DNA of 64,000 nucleotides, taken from the NCBI RefSeq assembly GCF_000420625.1, contig NZ_ATVH01000017.1:1-64000 (forward strand), read 5' to 3'. The DNA comes from Fodinicurvata sediminis DSM 21159. Its GTDB lineage: Bacteria > Pseudomonadota > Alphaproteobacteria > Kiloniellales > DSM-21159. The translations under genes were made by a program, and so were the position numbers. Positions 17,529 to 25,768 of this stretch are shown here, piece by piece. How positions within the stretch are numbered: position 1 is the stretch's first letter; each line of letters begins with the position of its first letter. The notes under the pieces are model-generated. The model saw nothing but the letters and a program-made list of their open reading frames with translations. It had not been told where the DNA came from and did not search any database.

Positions 17529-18140
17529 TCAATCGAAAGCCACGGGCAGGATCGAGAGCACCAGCAGGGTTGCCATGGCGATGTTGAAGATCTGCAGGCG
17601 CCGGCCGGTGGCCAGGTAACGGCCCAGGCCCGAGCCCAGCAGGGTCCAGGCCGACACGCAGGGAAAGGCCACCAGGGCAAACAGCGCGGTAATCAGCAGT
17701 ACCTCGGCAAAGACGCTTTCGCCGCCGCTGGTATAGGCGGCGACGGCCCCGGTGGCCATCATCCAGGCCTTGGGGTTGACCCACTGGAAGGCGGCGGCCT
17801 GCAGAAAGGTCAGCGGCGGGCGACGGCTGGTCTCGCCCTGCGTGTGGGTGGTGGCGATGCGCCAGGCCAGCCACAACAGATAGGCGATGCCGGCCCATTT
17901 CAGGATGTCGTGCAGGTGCGGAAAGGCGCGGAACAGGCCGCCCAGCCCCAGGCCGACCGCCAGAACCATGAGCGGGAAACCGATGGAAATGCCCAGCATG
18001 TGCGGCAGGGTGGCGCGATAGCCATGGTTCACGCCCGAGGCTGTCACCATGATATTGTTGGGACCCGGCGTGATCGTGGCGACAAATGCGAAGGCCGCGA
18101 TCACCGGGATCAGTTCCGGGGCAGGCAGCAACTCAAGCAC
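17529..18140 (-). CDS. LysE/RhtB-family amino-acid exporter
   Basis: The 203-residue, six-helix membrane protein carries the LysE/RhtB signature ATITPGPNNIMVTASGVNHG near the N-terminus and FQWVNPKAWMMATGAVAAY in the middle. These proteins export amino acids or small metabolites across the inner membrane by proton exchange. Length is normal. It lies between the amidase pair and gcrA on the minus strand, with 93 bp downstream and 140 bp upstream. The substrate is not predictable. Confidence 0.92.
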   Translation of the reverse strand: MLELLPAPELIPVIAAFAFVATITPGPNNIMVTASGVNHGYRATLPHMLGISIGFPLMVLAVGLGLGGLFRAFPHLHDILKWAGIAYLLWLAWRIATTHTQGETSRRPPLTFLQAAAFQWVNPKAWMMATGAVAAYTSGGESVFAEVLLITALFALVAFPCVSAWTLLGSGLGRYLATGRRLQIFNIAMATLLVLSILPVAFD

Positions 18141-18279
18141 GATCGACGGACTCCGAGTATGTCAGCGGGACGGGCCCGAAGAATTGCGCTTGGCTGGCCT
18201 GGCGCGTCAAATGCGCTTTGCGGATGGCTGTCCTGCCGCCGGGTCAGCACCGTTGGTGGTGAAATCAGGGGCGGCGAAA

Positions 18280-19017
18280 TCAGGCAGCTTCCGAGCTCTT
18301 GTCCTTGGAGCTGTCCTTCGAACGGGTGATATAGGCCATGGCGCAGTGTTCGGCGCAGTAGGGGCGGCCAGGTGCGGCCGGGCTTTCACAGAAGTGGAAA
18401 TCCGGTTGCGAGGGGTCGCCGATGGGCCACTGGCATTTGCGGTTGGAGGGGGCGGGGCTCTCGGCCTGCTTCGGTTTGCGGCTGACCGGCTGCGGGCGTG
18501 GCGCCGGCTTTGGCCGACTGGCGCGCGCTTCGCCCGCTTCGGCAAGCGGTTCGAAGGCTGCAGGGCCCGTGCTGGCCGTTCCCGTGTCGTCCACCCCCCT
18601 GTCGTCCACTCCCGTGTTCTCAACTGGCGCCACCTTTGGCTGCGCCTTGGCCTTGGGTTTGGCCAGCGTTTCGGGTTCCGTGCTTGCCTTCGCTTTGGAG
18701 GGGGACTTGGCGGCCTGCTTTACGGTGGCGTCCTGTGGCTTGGCCTGGGCCGGCGCCTGATCGATGCTACCGGCCGTCTCTCCACTCTCCTCGGCCCGTG
18801 ACGGCATGGCCAGGGAGTCACTACGTTTGCGCTGTGGCACGGCGCTGCCGGCCTCCTGCTTGCGGATGGGCGAAGGACGCGCCGCCAGCTTCAGCCGATG
18901 GGCCTTGCCCACAACGGCATTCTTGGATATCCCGAGCTGCTTGCCGATGGCAGAGGCGGACTGCCCCTCGTCCCAAAGGCGCGTCAGTTCTTCGATGCGT
19001 TCGGGTGTCCAGCTCAT
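18280..19017 (-). CDS. gcrA: GcrA cell-cycle regulator
   Basis: The 245-residue protein has the GcrA N-terminal DNA-binding domain (residues 1-45: SWTPERIEELTRLWDEGQSA then GISKNAVVGKAHRL). A long Ala/Lys/Pro-rich linker (50-190) follows. The conserved C-terminus (CQWPIGDPSQPDFHFCESPA and GRPYCAEHCAMAY) has Cys/His residues typical of the sigma70-interacting region. GcrA partners RNA polymerase/sigma70 and CcrM-methylated GANTC sites to activate cell-cycle genes in alphaproteobacteria. The linker is longer than in Caulobacter GcrA (about 173 residues in total). The upstream region carries a DnaA box and GANTC sites. Confidence 0.95.
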   Translation of the reverse strand: MSWTPERIEELTRLWDEGQSASAIGKQLGISKNAVVGKAHRLKLAARPSPIRKQEAGSAVPQRKRSDSLAMPSRAEESGETAGSIDQAPAQAKPQDATVKQAAKSPSKAKASTEPETLAKPKAKAQPKVAPVENTGVDDRGVDDTGTASTGPAAFEPLAEAGEARASRPKPAPRPQPVSRKPKQAESPAPSNRKCQWPIGDPSQPDFHFCESPAAPGRPYCAEHCAMAYITRSKDSSKDKSSEAA

Positions 19018-19041
19018 CGCCCAATTCCCTATATCTTGCGA

Positions 19042-19117
19042 TTTTCCACAGTCTCCCTACGATATCGTGTAGTGGCCGCTCTGTCGAGTCGGGACTGAGT
19101 CCCGCCCTTGTGGATAA
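19042..19117. promoter_or_regulatory. gcrA upstream region: DnaA box and two GANTC sites
   Basis: The reverse complement of 19109-19117 is TTATCCACA, a perfect DnaA-box consensus. A one-mismatch copy, TTTTCCACA, lies at 19042-19050. GAGTC, a GANTC (CcrM) site, occurs at 19086-19090 and 19097-19101, the second inside the palindrome GGGACTGAGTCCC (19091-19103). In Caulobacter DnaA activates gcrA, so this layout fits a conserved control. Confidence 0.6.
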
Positions 19118-19449
19118 GCCGGGATTTTGGCGGCTGGCTGCCATGCCTCTGCCAGATGGTTCGAGGGCCTCCTGCGGAGGCCGCCTCACCATGAGTATTT
19201 TAGAGCATTGATTTTAATGCAAAAAGCCCTCGCCTTGAGGTGCTTGCAGGAGCGGACCTCGAAAGGTCTTGGCACAGGCCAGAATATTGGCGCGGCTGAA
19301 TGGGCATATACATCTAGTTCCAGGTTGCTCGTTGCCTGGATGTGATGCTCTTCCGGCTTTGCATAGGGGTTTCAACGGGCTTCCGAGCTATGCAAAAAGC
19401 TGCCGCCTCATTTTGTACTAGGTTGGAGAATCGCCTGGGCCTGTAATAC
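19118..19449. other. AT-richer non-coding stretch with hairpin
   Basis: No supported gene. The motif ATGCAAAAAGC occurs twice (19218 and 19390 areas). The arms TTTGCATAG (19358-19366) and CTATGCAAA (19388-19396) form a perfect 9-bp stem. It lies just before a perfect bidirectional terminator, so it might encode a small RNA; no known RNA family is recognised. Confidence 0.4.
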
Positions 19450-19473
19450 AAAACCCCGCAAAAGCGGGGTTTT
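19450..19473. terminator. Bidirectional intrinsic terminator
   Basis: AAAACCCCGC (19450-19459) and GCGGGGTTTT (19464-19473) form a perfect 10-bp stem with an AAAA loop and a T-run on either strand. On the minus strand it would end the toxin transcript coming from 19588; on the plus strand it would end any transcript from the 19.1-19.45 kb stretch. Confidence 0.8.
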
Positions 19474-19483
19474 GAAAACTCGA

Positions 19484-19521
19484 CACTGGCTTAGAGCTTG
19501 CGTTCGCTCGCTTAGCCAGTG
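19484..19521. repeat. Nested inverted repeat between toxin gene and terminator
   Basis: Outer arms CACTGGCT (19484-19491) and AGCCAGTG (19514-19521) enclose GAGC/GCTC, giving a stable stem-loop in the 3' untranslated region of the minus-strand toxin transcript. Possible RNA-stability element; its role is unknown. Confidence 0.5.
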
Positions 19522-19587
19522 GCCCTTGGCAGGGTCTTAGACGCGGATGACATGAGCAGAGCCGCTAACAATTATATATATGTGCTT

Positions 19588-20016
19588 CTAGAGGTATTTT
19601 GTCAAATTTGAAAGGCCAAGCCCGTGAAGGGTGCAGGTCCTTACAGTCTTGAACAGATCATCCGGCAGGCAAGCCATTTGGTATTTGCGCTTTCCAGTGT
19701 GATCCTTGCCCAATCGCAGCAGATCGACGCGGTGAAATCCAACAGCATTGACCATGTCACCCTTGATCCAACGATCAGCAGCCCCCCATTCCTTTGGCAA
19801 TTCGAAGGGAATGTTGATCCGTCTGTGATACGGCATGATCCTCTCCGGTTCAGAGAGACTCAGCGGCACCACAGTACAGAGTTTTGGCCGTGCCTTGATC
19901 TTTGGCGTCAGGACCACAGCAAGTCGTCGCTTCATCATTTCGGGTTCCTTGAAGCTGCCTTTGGAATAATCAACGGTTACGACACAGCCCTGTGGCGGAT
20001 GCTCTCGGATTCCCAT
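19588..20016 (-). CDS. PemK/MazF-family toxin-like protein
   Basis: The 142-residue protein resembles the PemK/MazF endoribonuclease fold: HPPQGCVVTVDYSKGSFKEPE, then KRRLAVVLTPKIKARPKLCTVVPLS, and WIKGDMVNAVGFHRVDLLRLG. Toxins of this fold cleave mRNA, but this longer subgroup occurs widely without a linked antitoxin and its activity is less clear. I find no antitoxin-like small gene within 220 bp upstream or downstream. Local base composition is lower in GC than in its neighbours, which hints at transfer. ATG 20016 has no strong ribosome binding site. Confidence 0.75.
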   Translation of the reverse strand: MGIREHPPQGCVVTVDYSKGSFKEPEMMKRRLAVVLTPKIKARPKLCTVVPLSLSEPERIMPYHRRINIPFELPKEWGAADRWIKGDMVNAVGFHRVDLLRLGKDHTGKRKYQMACLPDDLFKTVRTCTLHGLGLSNLTKYL

Positions 20017-20240
20017 CCAGGCAGTTTGTCCGCAGTTGCAGATTCAATCAAGGGTTATGCATGCCTGCAATTTTATAAGGGCATTGTTATCCGTGGAAAA
20101 GGCATCTTCCAGCATCCAGCACAGCTGTAGCCAGGTGGACATGCTGCTATGAATTCACCATGGAAGCTGCAGTGGCTTTCCGGGGGGCTTTCTGTTAGGA
20201 CACGCCAATCGGCGAGATCATAGGAAAAGGCAAGGGTTAC

Positions 20241-20792
20241 ATGCGCGCGTTTGACAGCGCCTACATACAGCGCGGATTCCTGATGGGGCTGGTGGCCATG
20301 ACGCTGCTGGTCACGGCATCGAATATCCTGGTGCAGTACCCCATCAACGACTTCCTGACCTTCGGGGCCTTGACCTATCCGGTCTGTTTCATGGTGACCG
20401 ATCTCTGCACGCGTGCTTTGGGTGCGCAGAAGGCACGCCGCGTGGTCTTTGCCGGTTTTGCGGTGGCGGTGCTGCTGTCGCTGGGGCTGGCCACACCGCG
20501 CATCGCGCTGGCGTCCGGGGCGGCCTTCCTGACGGCGCAGCTGTTGGACGTCTATATCTTCGACCGCCTGCGCCGTGCGGCCTGGTGGCTGGCGCCGCTG
20601 ACCTCGTCCTTCGTGGCCTCGGCCATCGACACGGCGCTGTTCTTCGCGCTCGCCTTCTGGGGCACGACGATGCCCTGGGTCACCCTGGCGCTGGGCGATT
20701 ATGCAGTGAAGCTGGCAATCGCGCTGGCTATGCTGGTTCCCTTCCGGGCGCTGATCGCGCTGATCCCCGACCGGCAGGCCCTGCGGTCCTGA
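20241..20792 (+). CDS. YhhQ/VUT-family queuosine-precursor transporter
   Basis: The 183-residue membrane protein has about six helices and YhhQ/DUF165 features: NILVQYPINDFLTFGALTYPVCFMVTDL and QLLDVYIFDRLRR. YhhQ imports the queuosine precursors preQ0/preQ1 into the cytoplasm for tRNA modification. Length is slightly short of the usual 200-220. It starts at ATG 20241, about 20 bp after a purine-rich stretch. No preQ1 riboswitch is recognisable in the 220 bp before it. It precedes a response-regulator gene but is probably unrelated to it. Confidence 0.85.
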   Translation: MRAFDSAYIQRGFLMGLVAMTLLVTASNILVQYPINDFLTFGALTYPVCFMVTDLCTRALGAQKARRVVFAGFAVAVLLSLGLATPRIALASGAAFLTAQLLDVYIFDRLRRAAWWLAPLTSSFVASAIDTALFFALAFWGTTMPWVTLALGDYAVKLAIALAMLVPFRALIALIPDRQALRS

Positions 20793-20825
20793 GCACGCGG
20801 GCGACCCTCGGAAGCGCATCCACAC

Positions 20826-20841
20826 AAATAACTTGTTATTT
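20826..20841. promoter_or_regulatory. 16-bp inverted repeat upstream of response regulator
   Basis: AAATAAC and GTTATTT flank a TT centre, 114 bp before the response-regulator start and 34 bp after the transporter stop. AT-rich and perfectly symmetric in its arms; a possible operator or promoter element. Nothing ties it to a particular protein. Confidence 0.35.
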
Positions 20842-20954
20842 CAGCCTGTTGCCGGATAATTTGGCGTTCAACAATACAGGCGTTAGACTGCGCGCGCTAA
20901 AGGCCCGCAAGAGAACGGGCGTGAAAGACCTGTCACATTCCCTGGGGAGACTTC

Positions 20955-21332
20955 ATGAATCCGTCGATCCTTCTGGTCGATGACGAACCCAATATCGTAC
21001 TGTCTCTGGAGGTGCTGCTGCGCGGCGCCGGTTATCATGTACGCGTGGCGCCGGATGGCGAGGCGGCGCTGCAGGCCTGCCAAGACCACAGGCCCGATCT
21101 GATCATTCTGGACGTCATGCTGCCGCGCCGCGATGGCTACGATGTCTGCCGCCTGCTGCGCGAGAAGGCTGCCTGGCGCGCGGTGCCTATCATCATGCTC
21201 ACAGCGCGCGGCCGGGACGAGGAGCGCGAGAAGGGGCTGGCCATGGGGGCGGATGCCTATATCACCAAGCCCTTCTCGAACCGCCTTATCCTGGAACAGG
21301 TCGAGACCTTGCTGGACAGCGCAACGGTCTGA
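20955..21332 (+). CDS. Single-domain response regulator
   Basis: The 125-residue CheY-like receiver has the acidic pocket VDDEPN (Asp10/Asp11), phospho-acceptor Asp53 (LIILDVMLP), the switch Thr in MLTARG and Lys in YITKPFS. There is no output domain, so it must act through protein contact. It is followed by a small membrane protein and by a transporter-fused histidine kinase in the same direction, which is probably its partner. GGGGAGA lies 6 nt before ATG 20955. Confidence 0.93.
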   Translation: MNPSILLVDDEPNIVLSLEVLLRGAGYHVRVAPDGEAALQACQDHRPDLIILDVMLPRRDGYDVCRLLREKAAWRAVPIIMLTARGRDEEREKGLAMGADAYITKPFSNRLILEQVETLLDSATV

Positions 21333-21378
21333 CGACAGGATCGGACAGGTCAGCAGATGGGGGCCATTGGCGGCGGGC

Positions 21379-21747
21379 ATGAAGGAACCAGACAGACAGA
21401 TGGGGGAGCAGCGCGGGCTGCAGGGCCTGCGTATCACGCCGGCGCGTTCCGTCGCCCTGTTCCTTCTGACCCTTCTGCTGCTCAATCCGCCGCTGTTGCT
21501 GGTTTTTGACCAGGCCGTCCAGTTCTTCGGCCTTCCGCTGCTGTTCGTCTATTTCTTCGTCAGCTGGGCTCTGGTCATCCTGCTGATCGGGCTGGGAACA
21601 CGCCGGGCCCCGGACCTGCCCGCCCTGCAGGAAGGGGGTCCCTATGAAGGGCCTGTGCATGACGGCTCTGTGCCGGTTCCGGACAAGGACCGCGCTGCGC
21701 CGGGGCCTGACCATGTGGCCCGTGTGTCCCGGCGGGACGCGGACTGA
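21379..21747 (+). CDS. Small two-helix membrane protein linked to the SSF-kinase
   Basis: The 122-residue protein begins MKEPDRQMGEQRGLQGLRIT. Two membrane helices follow at about residues 26-46 and 52-74 (VALFLLTLLLLNPPLLLVFD, then LPLLFVYFFVSWALVILLIG), and then a polar C-tail. Its stop (TGA) directly abuts the ATG of the transporter-kinase gene (TGAATG), so they are almost certainly co-translated. Small two-helix subunits often accompany sodium/solute symporters, and this may be one. No named family is recognised. ATG 21400 is an alternative start. Confidence 0.65.
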   Translation: MKEPDRQMGEQRGLQGLRITPARSVALFLLTLLLLNPPLLLVFDQAVQFFGLPLLFVYFFVSWALVILLIGLGTRRAPDLPALQEGGPYEGPVHDGSVPVPDKDRAAPGPDHVARVSRRDAD

Positions 21748-24498
21748 ATGCAGGGCTATGGTGTCATCCTGCTGGTGGCGGTGGGCTATCTGAGCCTGCT
21801 GTTCGCGGTCGCCTATTTCGCGGACAAGCGCGCCGAGCAGGGCCGCAGCCTGCTGAACCCCTATATCTACACCTTGTCGATCGCGGTCTTCTGCACCTCC
21901 TGGACCTTTTATGGCTCTGTGGGGCAGGCGGCGACCACCGGTTTCAGCTTCCTGCCCACCTACCTGGGGCCGACACTGATGTTCACGCTGTGGTGGGTGC
22001 TGCTGCGCAAGATGGTGCGCATCGGCAAGGCCGAGCGCATCACCTCTATCGCCGATTTCATCTCCTCGCGCTATGGCAAGAGCACCGTGACCAGCGGTGC
22101 GGTGACGGTGATCGCCGTGGTGGCGATCCTGCCCTATATCGCGCTGCAGCTGAAAGCGGTCTACGGCAGCTTCATCGTCATGCTGCAGGGCGCACAGGAT
22201 GCCGAACTGCAGATGCCGCTGGATGGCCTGGTCTGGATCGACAATGCGCTCTTGATCACCCTGCTGATGGCCGGCTTTGCCATTCTGTTCGGCACGCGGC
22301 ACATCGATGCCAGCGAGCATCACGAGGGGATGGTGACAGCGGTCGCCTTCGAGTCCGTGGTCAAGCTGGTGGCTTTCCTGGCGGTCGGCATTTTCGTCAC
22401 CTTCGGCCTGTTCAACGGCTTCGGCGACCTGTTCAGCCAGGCCCAGGCGGTGCCGGAGATCGCCTCGGTCTTGTCGCTGGACGCCATGGGCACGCCCTTC
22501 CAGTGGATCACCCTGATGCTGCTGTCCATGGCGGCGATCATCTGCCTGCCGCGCCAGTTCCAGGTGATGGTGGTGGAGAACGTGGACGAGAGACACCTGA
22601 AGAAGGCGGTCTGGTTGTTTCCGCTCTACCTCCTGGCCATCAACCTCTTCGTCATGCCCATCGCGCTGGCCGGCCTGCTGATGTTCCCGGAAGGCGGGGT
22701 CAACCCTGACACCTTCGTGCTGGCGGTTCCGCTGGCCGAGGGGCAGACCTTCCTGGCTTTCCTGGCCTTCGTTGGTGGCCTGTCCGCGGCCACGGCCATG
22801 ATCATCGTCGAGACCGTGGCACTGAGCACCATGATCTGCAACGACCTTGTCATGCCGGTCCTGCTGCGCTGGCGGGCGCTGCGCCTCAACGAACGCGGGG
22901 ACCTGACGCGCCTGCTGCTGGGCATCCGGCGGGGCAGTATCCTCTTGATCCTGCTGTTGTCCTATCTCTATGTACGCAACCTGGGCGGCTCCTACACCCT
23001 GGTGACAATCGGCCTGATTTCCTTCGCTGCCGCCGCGCAGTTCGCCCCGGCCATCGTCGGCGGCCTGTTCTGGAAGGGCGGCACGCGCAACGGTGCGCTG
23101 ACCGGCCTGATCCTGGGGTTCTTCCTCTGGAGTTACACCCTGCTGCTGCCCTCCTTCGCACGCTCGGGCTGGCTGCCCCTGGAGTTCATCGAGGCCGGTC
23201 CCTTCGGGCTGGAGCTTCTGAAGCCCTATGCACTGTTTGGCCTGACCGGGCTGGACGAGCTGACCCATTCCCTGATCTGGAGCATGTTTGGCAACGTTCT
23301 GGGCTATGTCGTGGTCTCGGCCTATGACCGACCAGGAGCCCTGGAGCGCATCCAGGCGGTGCGCTTCGTCGATGTCTTCGCCGGGCCCGGGGGCGAGGTA
23401 ACCTGGCGCGGGACAGCAACCCAGGGCGATCTGCAGGACCTGCTGGGCCGCTTCCTGGGCCCCGCGCAGGCCCAGCGCGTGCTCTCCGAGCCGGGCAGCC
23501 GCCGGCCCGGCGTGCCCTCGGCCAATGCCGACGCCGATCCCGCCATGCTGGCACGGGCGGAGCGGGCACTGGCCGGCGTGATCGGCGGCGCGTCGGCGCG
23601 CGTGATGGTGGGCAGCATCATGAAGGGCGAGCGGGTCGGCTTCGACGAGGTCATGCAGATCCTGGACGAAACCTCGCATGTCATCTCCTACAGCCGACAG
23701 CTGGAGCAGAAGTCTCAGGAGCTGCAGGAGCTGACCGCCGAGCTGCGCGCCGCCAACGAGCGCCTGAAGGAACTGGACCGTCTGAAGGACGACTTTCTGG
23801 CCACGGTCAGCCACGAACTGCGCACGCCGCTGACGGCCATTCGTTCCTTTGGCGAGCTGCTGGCCGACAATCCCGACACCGATGCCGAACAGCGCGCGCG
23901 CTTCCTGGACATCATCGTCAAGGAGAGCGAGCGTCTGACGCGCCTGATCAACCAGATCCTGGATCTGGCGCGCATGGAGGCCGGCCGCATGGACTGGGAG
24001 ATGAGCGAGGTGGAACCGCGCGCCGTGGTAATGGACGCCCTGGCGGCAACTGCCGGCCTGTTCGACGAGCGCGAGGTCACCCTTGAGGTGGATGTGCCCG
24101 AGGACTTGCCCCTGCTGCGCGTGGACCGGGACCGCCTGATGCAGGTGATCGTCAACCTGCTGTCCAACGCGGTGAAGTTCTGCCGCAGTCCGGAGGGCGA
24201 GGTTTCGGTGCAGGCCGTCCATCAGGGGGACAGCGTCGTGGTCTCCATCCGCGACAATGGACCGGGAGTCCCGCTCGAAGATCACGAGCGCATCTTCGAG
24301 CGCTTCCTGCAGGCCGGCAGCACGCTGTCCGACAAGCCCAAGGGCACGGGCCTGGGCCTGCCCATCAGCCGGCAGATCATCGAGAGCTTTGGTGGGCACA
24401 TCTGGGTCGAGAGTGCACCCAGTGAGGGCGCCTGCTTCCGCTTCGCCCTGCCCACAAGCGCGGCCGAGGATGCACGGGAGAACTCGGCGGCGCAGTGA
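21748..24498 (+). CDS. Sodium/solute-symporter-histidine kinase fusion (CrbS-type)
   Basis: The 916-residue protein joins an SSF transporter domain (about residues 1-480, with FCTSWTFYGSVGQAATTGFS and LPRQFQVMVVENVDE) to a STAC-like linker (about 550-620). A coiled coil comes next, then HisKA (His689 in FLATVSHELRTPLTAI) and HATPase (VIVNLLSNAVKF, GTGLGLPISRQIIESFGG). CrbS and related proteins couple solute sensing to two-component signalling, for instance in acetate switching. The output partner here is presumably the single-domain regulator two genes upstream. No acs gene is adjacent, so the solute is unknown. Confidence 0.93.
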   Translation: MQGYGVILLVAVGYLSLLFAVAYFADKRAEQGRSLLNPYIYTLSIAVFCTSWTFYGSVGQAATTGFSFLPTYLGPTLMFTLWWVLLRKMVRIGKAERITSIADFISSRYGKSTVTSGAVTVIAVVAILPYIALQLKAVYGSFIVMLQGAQDAELQMPLDGLVWIDNALLITLLMAGFAILFGTRHIDASEHHEGMVTAVAFESVVKLVAFLAVGIFVTFGLFNGFGDLFSQAQAVPEIASVLSLDAMGTPFQWITLMLLSMAAIICLPRQFQVMVVENVDERHLKKAVWLFPLYLLAINLFVMPIALAGLLMFPEGGVNPDTFVLAVPLAEGQTFLAFLAFVGGLSAATAMIIVETVALSTMICNDLVMPVLLRWRALRLNERGDLTRLLLGIRRGSILLILLLSYLYVRNLGGSYTLVTIGLISFAAAAQFAPAIVGGLFWKGGTRNGALTGLILGFFLWSYTLLLPSFARSGWLPLEFIEAGPFGLELLKPYALFGLTGLDELTHSLIWSMFGNVLGYVVVSAYDRPGALERIQAVRFVDVFAGPGGEVTWRGTATQGDLQDLLGRFLGPAQAQRVLSEPGSRRPGVPSANADADPAMLARAERALAGVIGGASARVMVGSIMKGERVGFDEVMQILDETSHVISYSRQLEQKSQELQELTAELRAANERLKELDRLKDDFLATVSHELRTPLTAIRSFGELLADNPDTDAEQRARFLDIIVKESERLTRLINQILDLARMEAGRMDWEMSEVEPRAVVMDALAATAGLFDEREVTLEVDVPEDLPLLRVDRDRLMQVIVNLLSNAVKFCRSPEGEVSVQAVHQGDSVVVSIRDNGPGVPLEDHERIFERFLQAGSTLSDKPKGTGLGLPISRQIIESFGGHIWVESAPSEGACFRFALPTSAAEDARENSAAQ

Positions 24499-24771
24499 GG
24501 TTGCCTTCCGGGCGGTTCTTTCCTCTGAGTGAGGCCGCCTGGAACAGGGATCATGTCGCCTGAAAGAAAAGCTTCACAGTTTCCTCACGGAAACGTGAGT
24601 GGGGCGTTATGATAAATCGTTCACTTCAAGTCATCAATCTTTTGCCCGAACGGCGTCTAATCTGACGGCGGGAAAGACTTAAATCCTTCATCAACAGCCA
24701 ATGACTGGCTCGCAGACAAAGGCGGATCACAGACTGTGCTCCGCTGCTTTCAAGATCGAAGGAGACAGACA

Positions 24772-25140
24772 ATGACCAAGACAATGATTCCCGCCATCGG
24801 TTTCGCAATCACCACCGCCCTGGCCATGCCGGCCCTGGCTCAGACCAGCCCCAGCAACGAGGGCTACGCCGGCGGACACGTCCAGGCCCAGACCGCATTT
24901 GACACAGCCGAAGTCGTGCCTTCCTTCGATGCCAATGGCACGCAGCTTTCCGGCAACCCGGGCATCGAGGGCTATAGCGGCGAACGCACCCTGAACGCCA
25001 ATGCAGCTCTCGAGACGCTGACGGTCGATCGTTCGCAGTACGCTTCGAACCCCGACGTCGCCTCTGACGTCATCGAAGCACGCCAGACCCGCGATGATTT
25101 TGCCGAGATGGAGCAACGCGTCCGTTACAGCGGCCGCTGA
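24772..25140 (+). CDS. Small exported protein, tandem copy 1
   Basis: The 122-residue protein has a signal peptide (residues 1-23, ...AMPALAQTS) and a short mature domain. Recurring segments are EGYAGGHVQAQTAF, SFDANGTQL, IEGYSG and the C-terminal ASDVIEARQTRDDFAEMEQR. ATG 24772 has GGAGA upstream; an earlier GC-poor start is rejected. It is 110/122 identical to the next gene, the product of a recent duplication. No family or function is recognised; it is probably a periplasmic protein. Confidence 0.75.
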   Translation: MTKTMIPAIGFAITTALAMPALAQTSPSNEGYAGGHVQAQTAFDTAEVVPSFDANGTQLSGNPGIEGYSGERTLNANAALETLTVDRSQYASNPDVASDVIEARQTRDDFAEMEQRVRYSGR

Positions 25141-25256
25141 GTCGACCCCGAGCTCAATCATCCCCGAGCCCAATGATCCCCGGGGCCTTCCAGTAAAAAT
25201 GGCCCCGGGCCTATCCAAACACCCCCGGGTTCATCCAAACACCTAGGAGACAGACA

Positions 25257-25625
25257 ATGACCAAGACAATGATTCCCGCCATCGGTTTCGCCCTGACCAC
25301 CGCCCTGGCCATGCCGGCCCTGGCTCAGACCAGCCCCAGCAACGAGGGCTACGCCGGCGGACACGTGCAGGCCCAGACCGCTTTCGGAACGGCTGATGTG
25401 GTGCCCTCCTTCGATGCCAACGGCACGCAGCTTTCCAACAATCCCAGCATCGAAGGCTATAGCGGAAATGGTACGTTGAATGCCAATGCGGCCCTCGAGA
25501 CGCTGACGGTCGAAAGTGCACAGTATGCCTCGAATCCCGAAGTCGCTTCGGACGTCATCGAGGCCCGCCAGACCCGCGACGATTTCGCCGAGATGGAGCA
25601 GCGCGTCCGTTACAACGGCCGCTGA
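25257..25625 (+). CDS. Small exported protein, tandem copy 2
   Basis: This paralogue has the same length as copy 1. It differs at 12 of 122 residues, mostly Asp/Glu/Asn/Gly exchanges in the mature part, while the signal peptide differs at one. Even the leader is copied: the same GGAGACAGACA precedes the start codon. Both copies keep full frames, so selection seems to have held them. A strong terminator follows at 25714. Function is unknown. Confidence 0.75.
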   Translation: MTKTMIPAIGFALTTALAMPALAQTSPSNEGYAGGHVQAQTAFGTADVVPSFDANGTQLSNNPSIEGYSGNGTLNANAALETLTVESAQYASNPEVASDVIEARQTRDDFAEMEQRVRYNGR

Positions 25626-25713
25626 GCCAAGCCAAAACCCGGGGGCGTCCAACGGGTTCGCCCCCGCGCCTTTTCATTCCCGCACCTTTTCATTTAAGTC
25701 CTCCCTCATCCTC

Positions 25714-25750
25714 GACCGCGCCAGACCCCCTCTGGTGCGGTCTTTTTTTT
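25714..25750 (+). terminator. Intrinsic terminator after tandem pair
   Basis: GACCGC-g-CCAGA (25714-25725) pairs with TCTGG-t-GCGGTC (25731-25742), followed by eight T at 25743-25750. A textbook rho-independent terminator for the exported-protein genes; it also lies just beyond the stop of the convergent racemase gene. Confidence 0.92.
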
Positions 25751-25768
25751 GTGGAAGGACCTGGAGCG

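Noticed and set aside
20017-20240. Possible preQ1 riboswitch before the queuosine-precursor transporter
   Set aside because: No C-rich loop with downstream A-rich pairing segment of preQ1 classes could be laid out; only position favours it.
21286-24399. 1037-codon open frame on the minus strand
   Set aside because: It is the antisense shadow of the transporter-kinase gene; composition is Gln/His/Arg-rich with no domain, while the plus-strand frame has clear SSF, HisKA and HATPase motifs.
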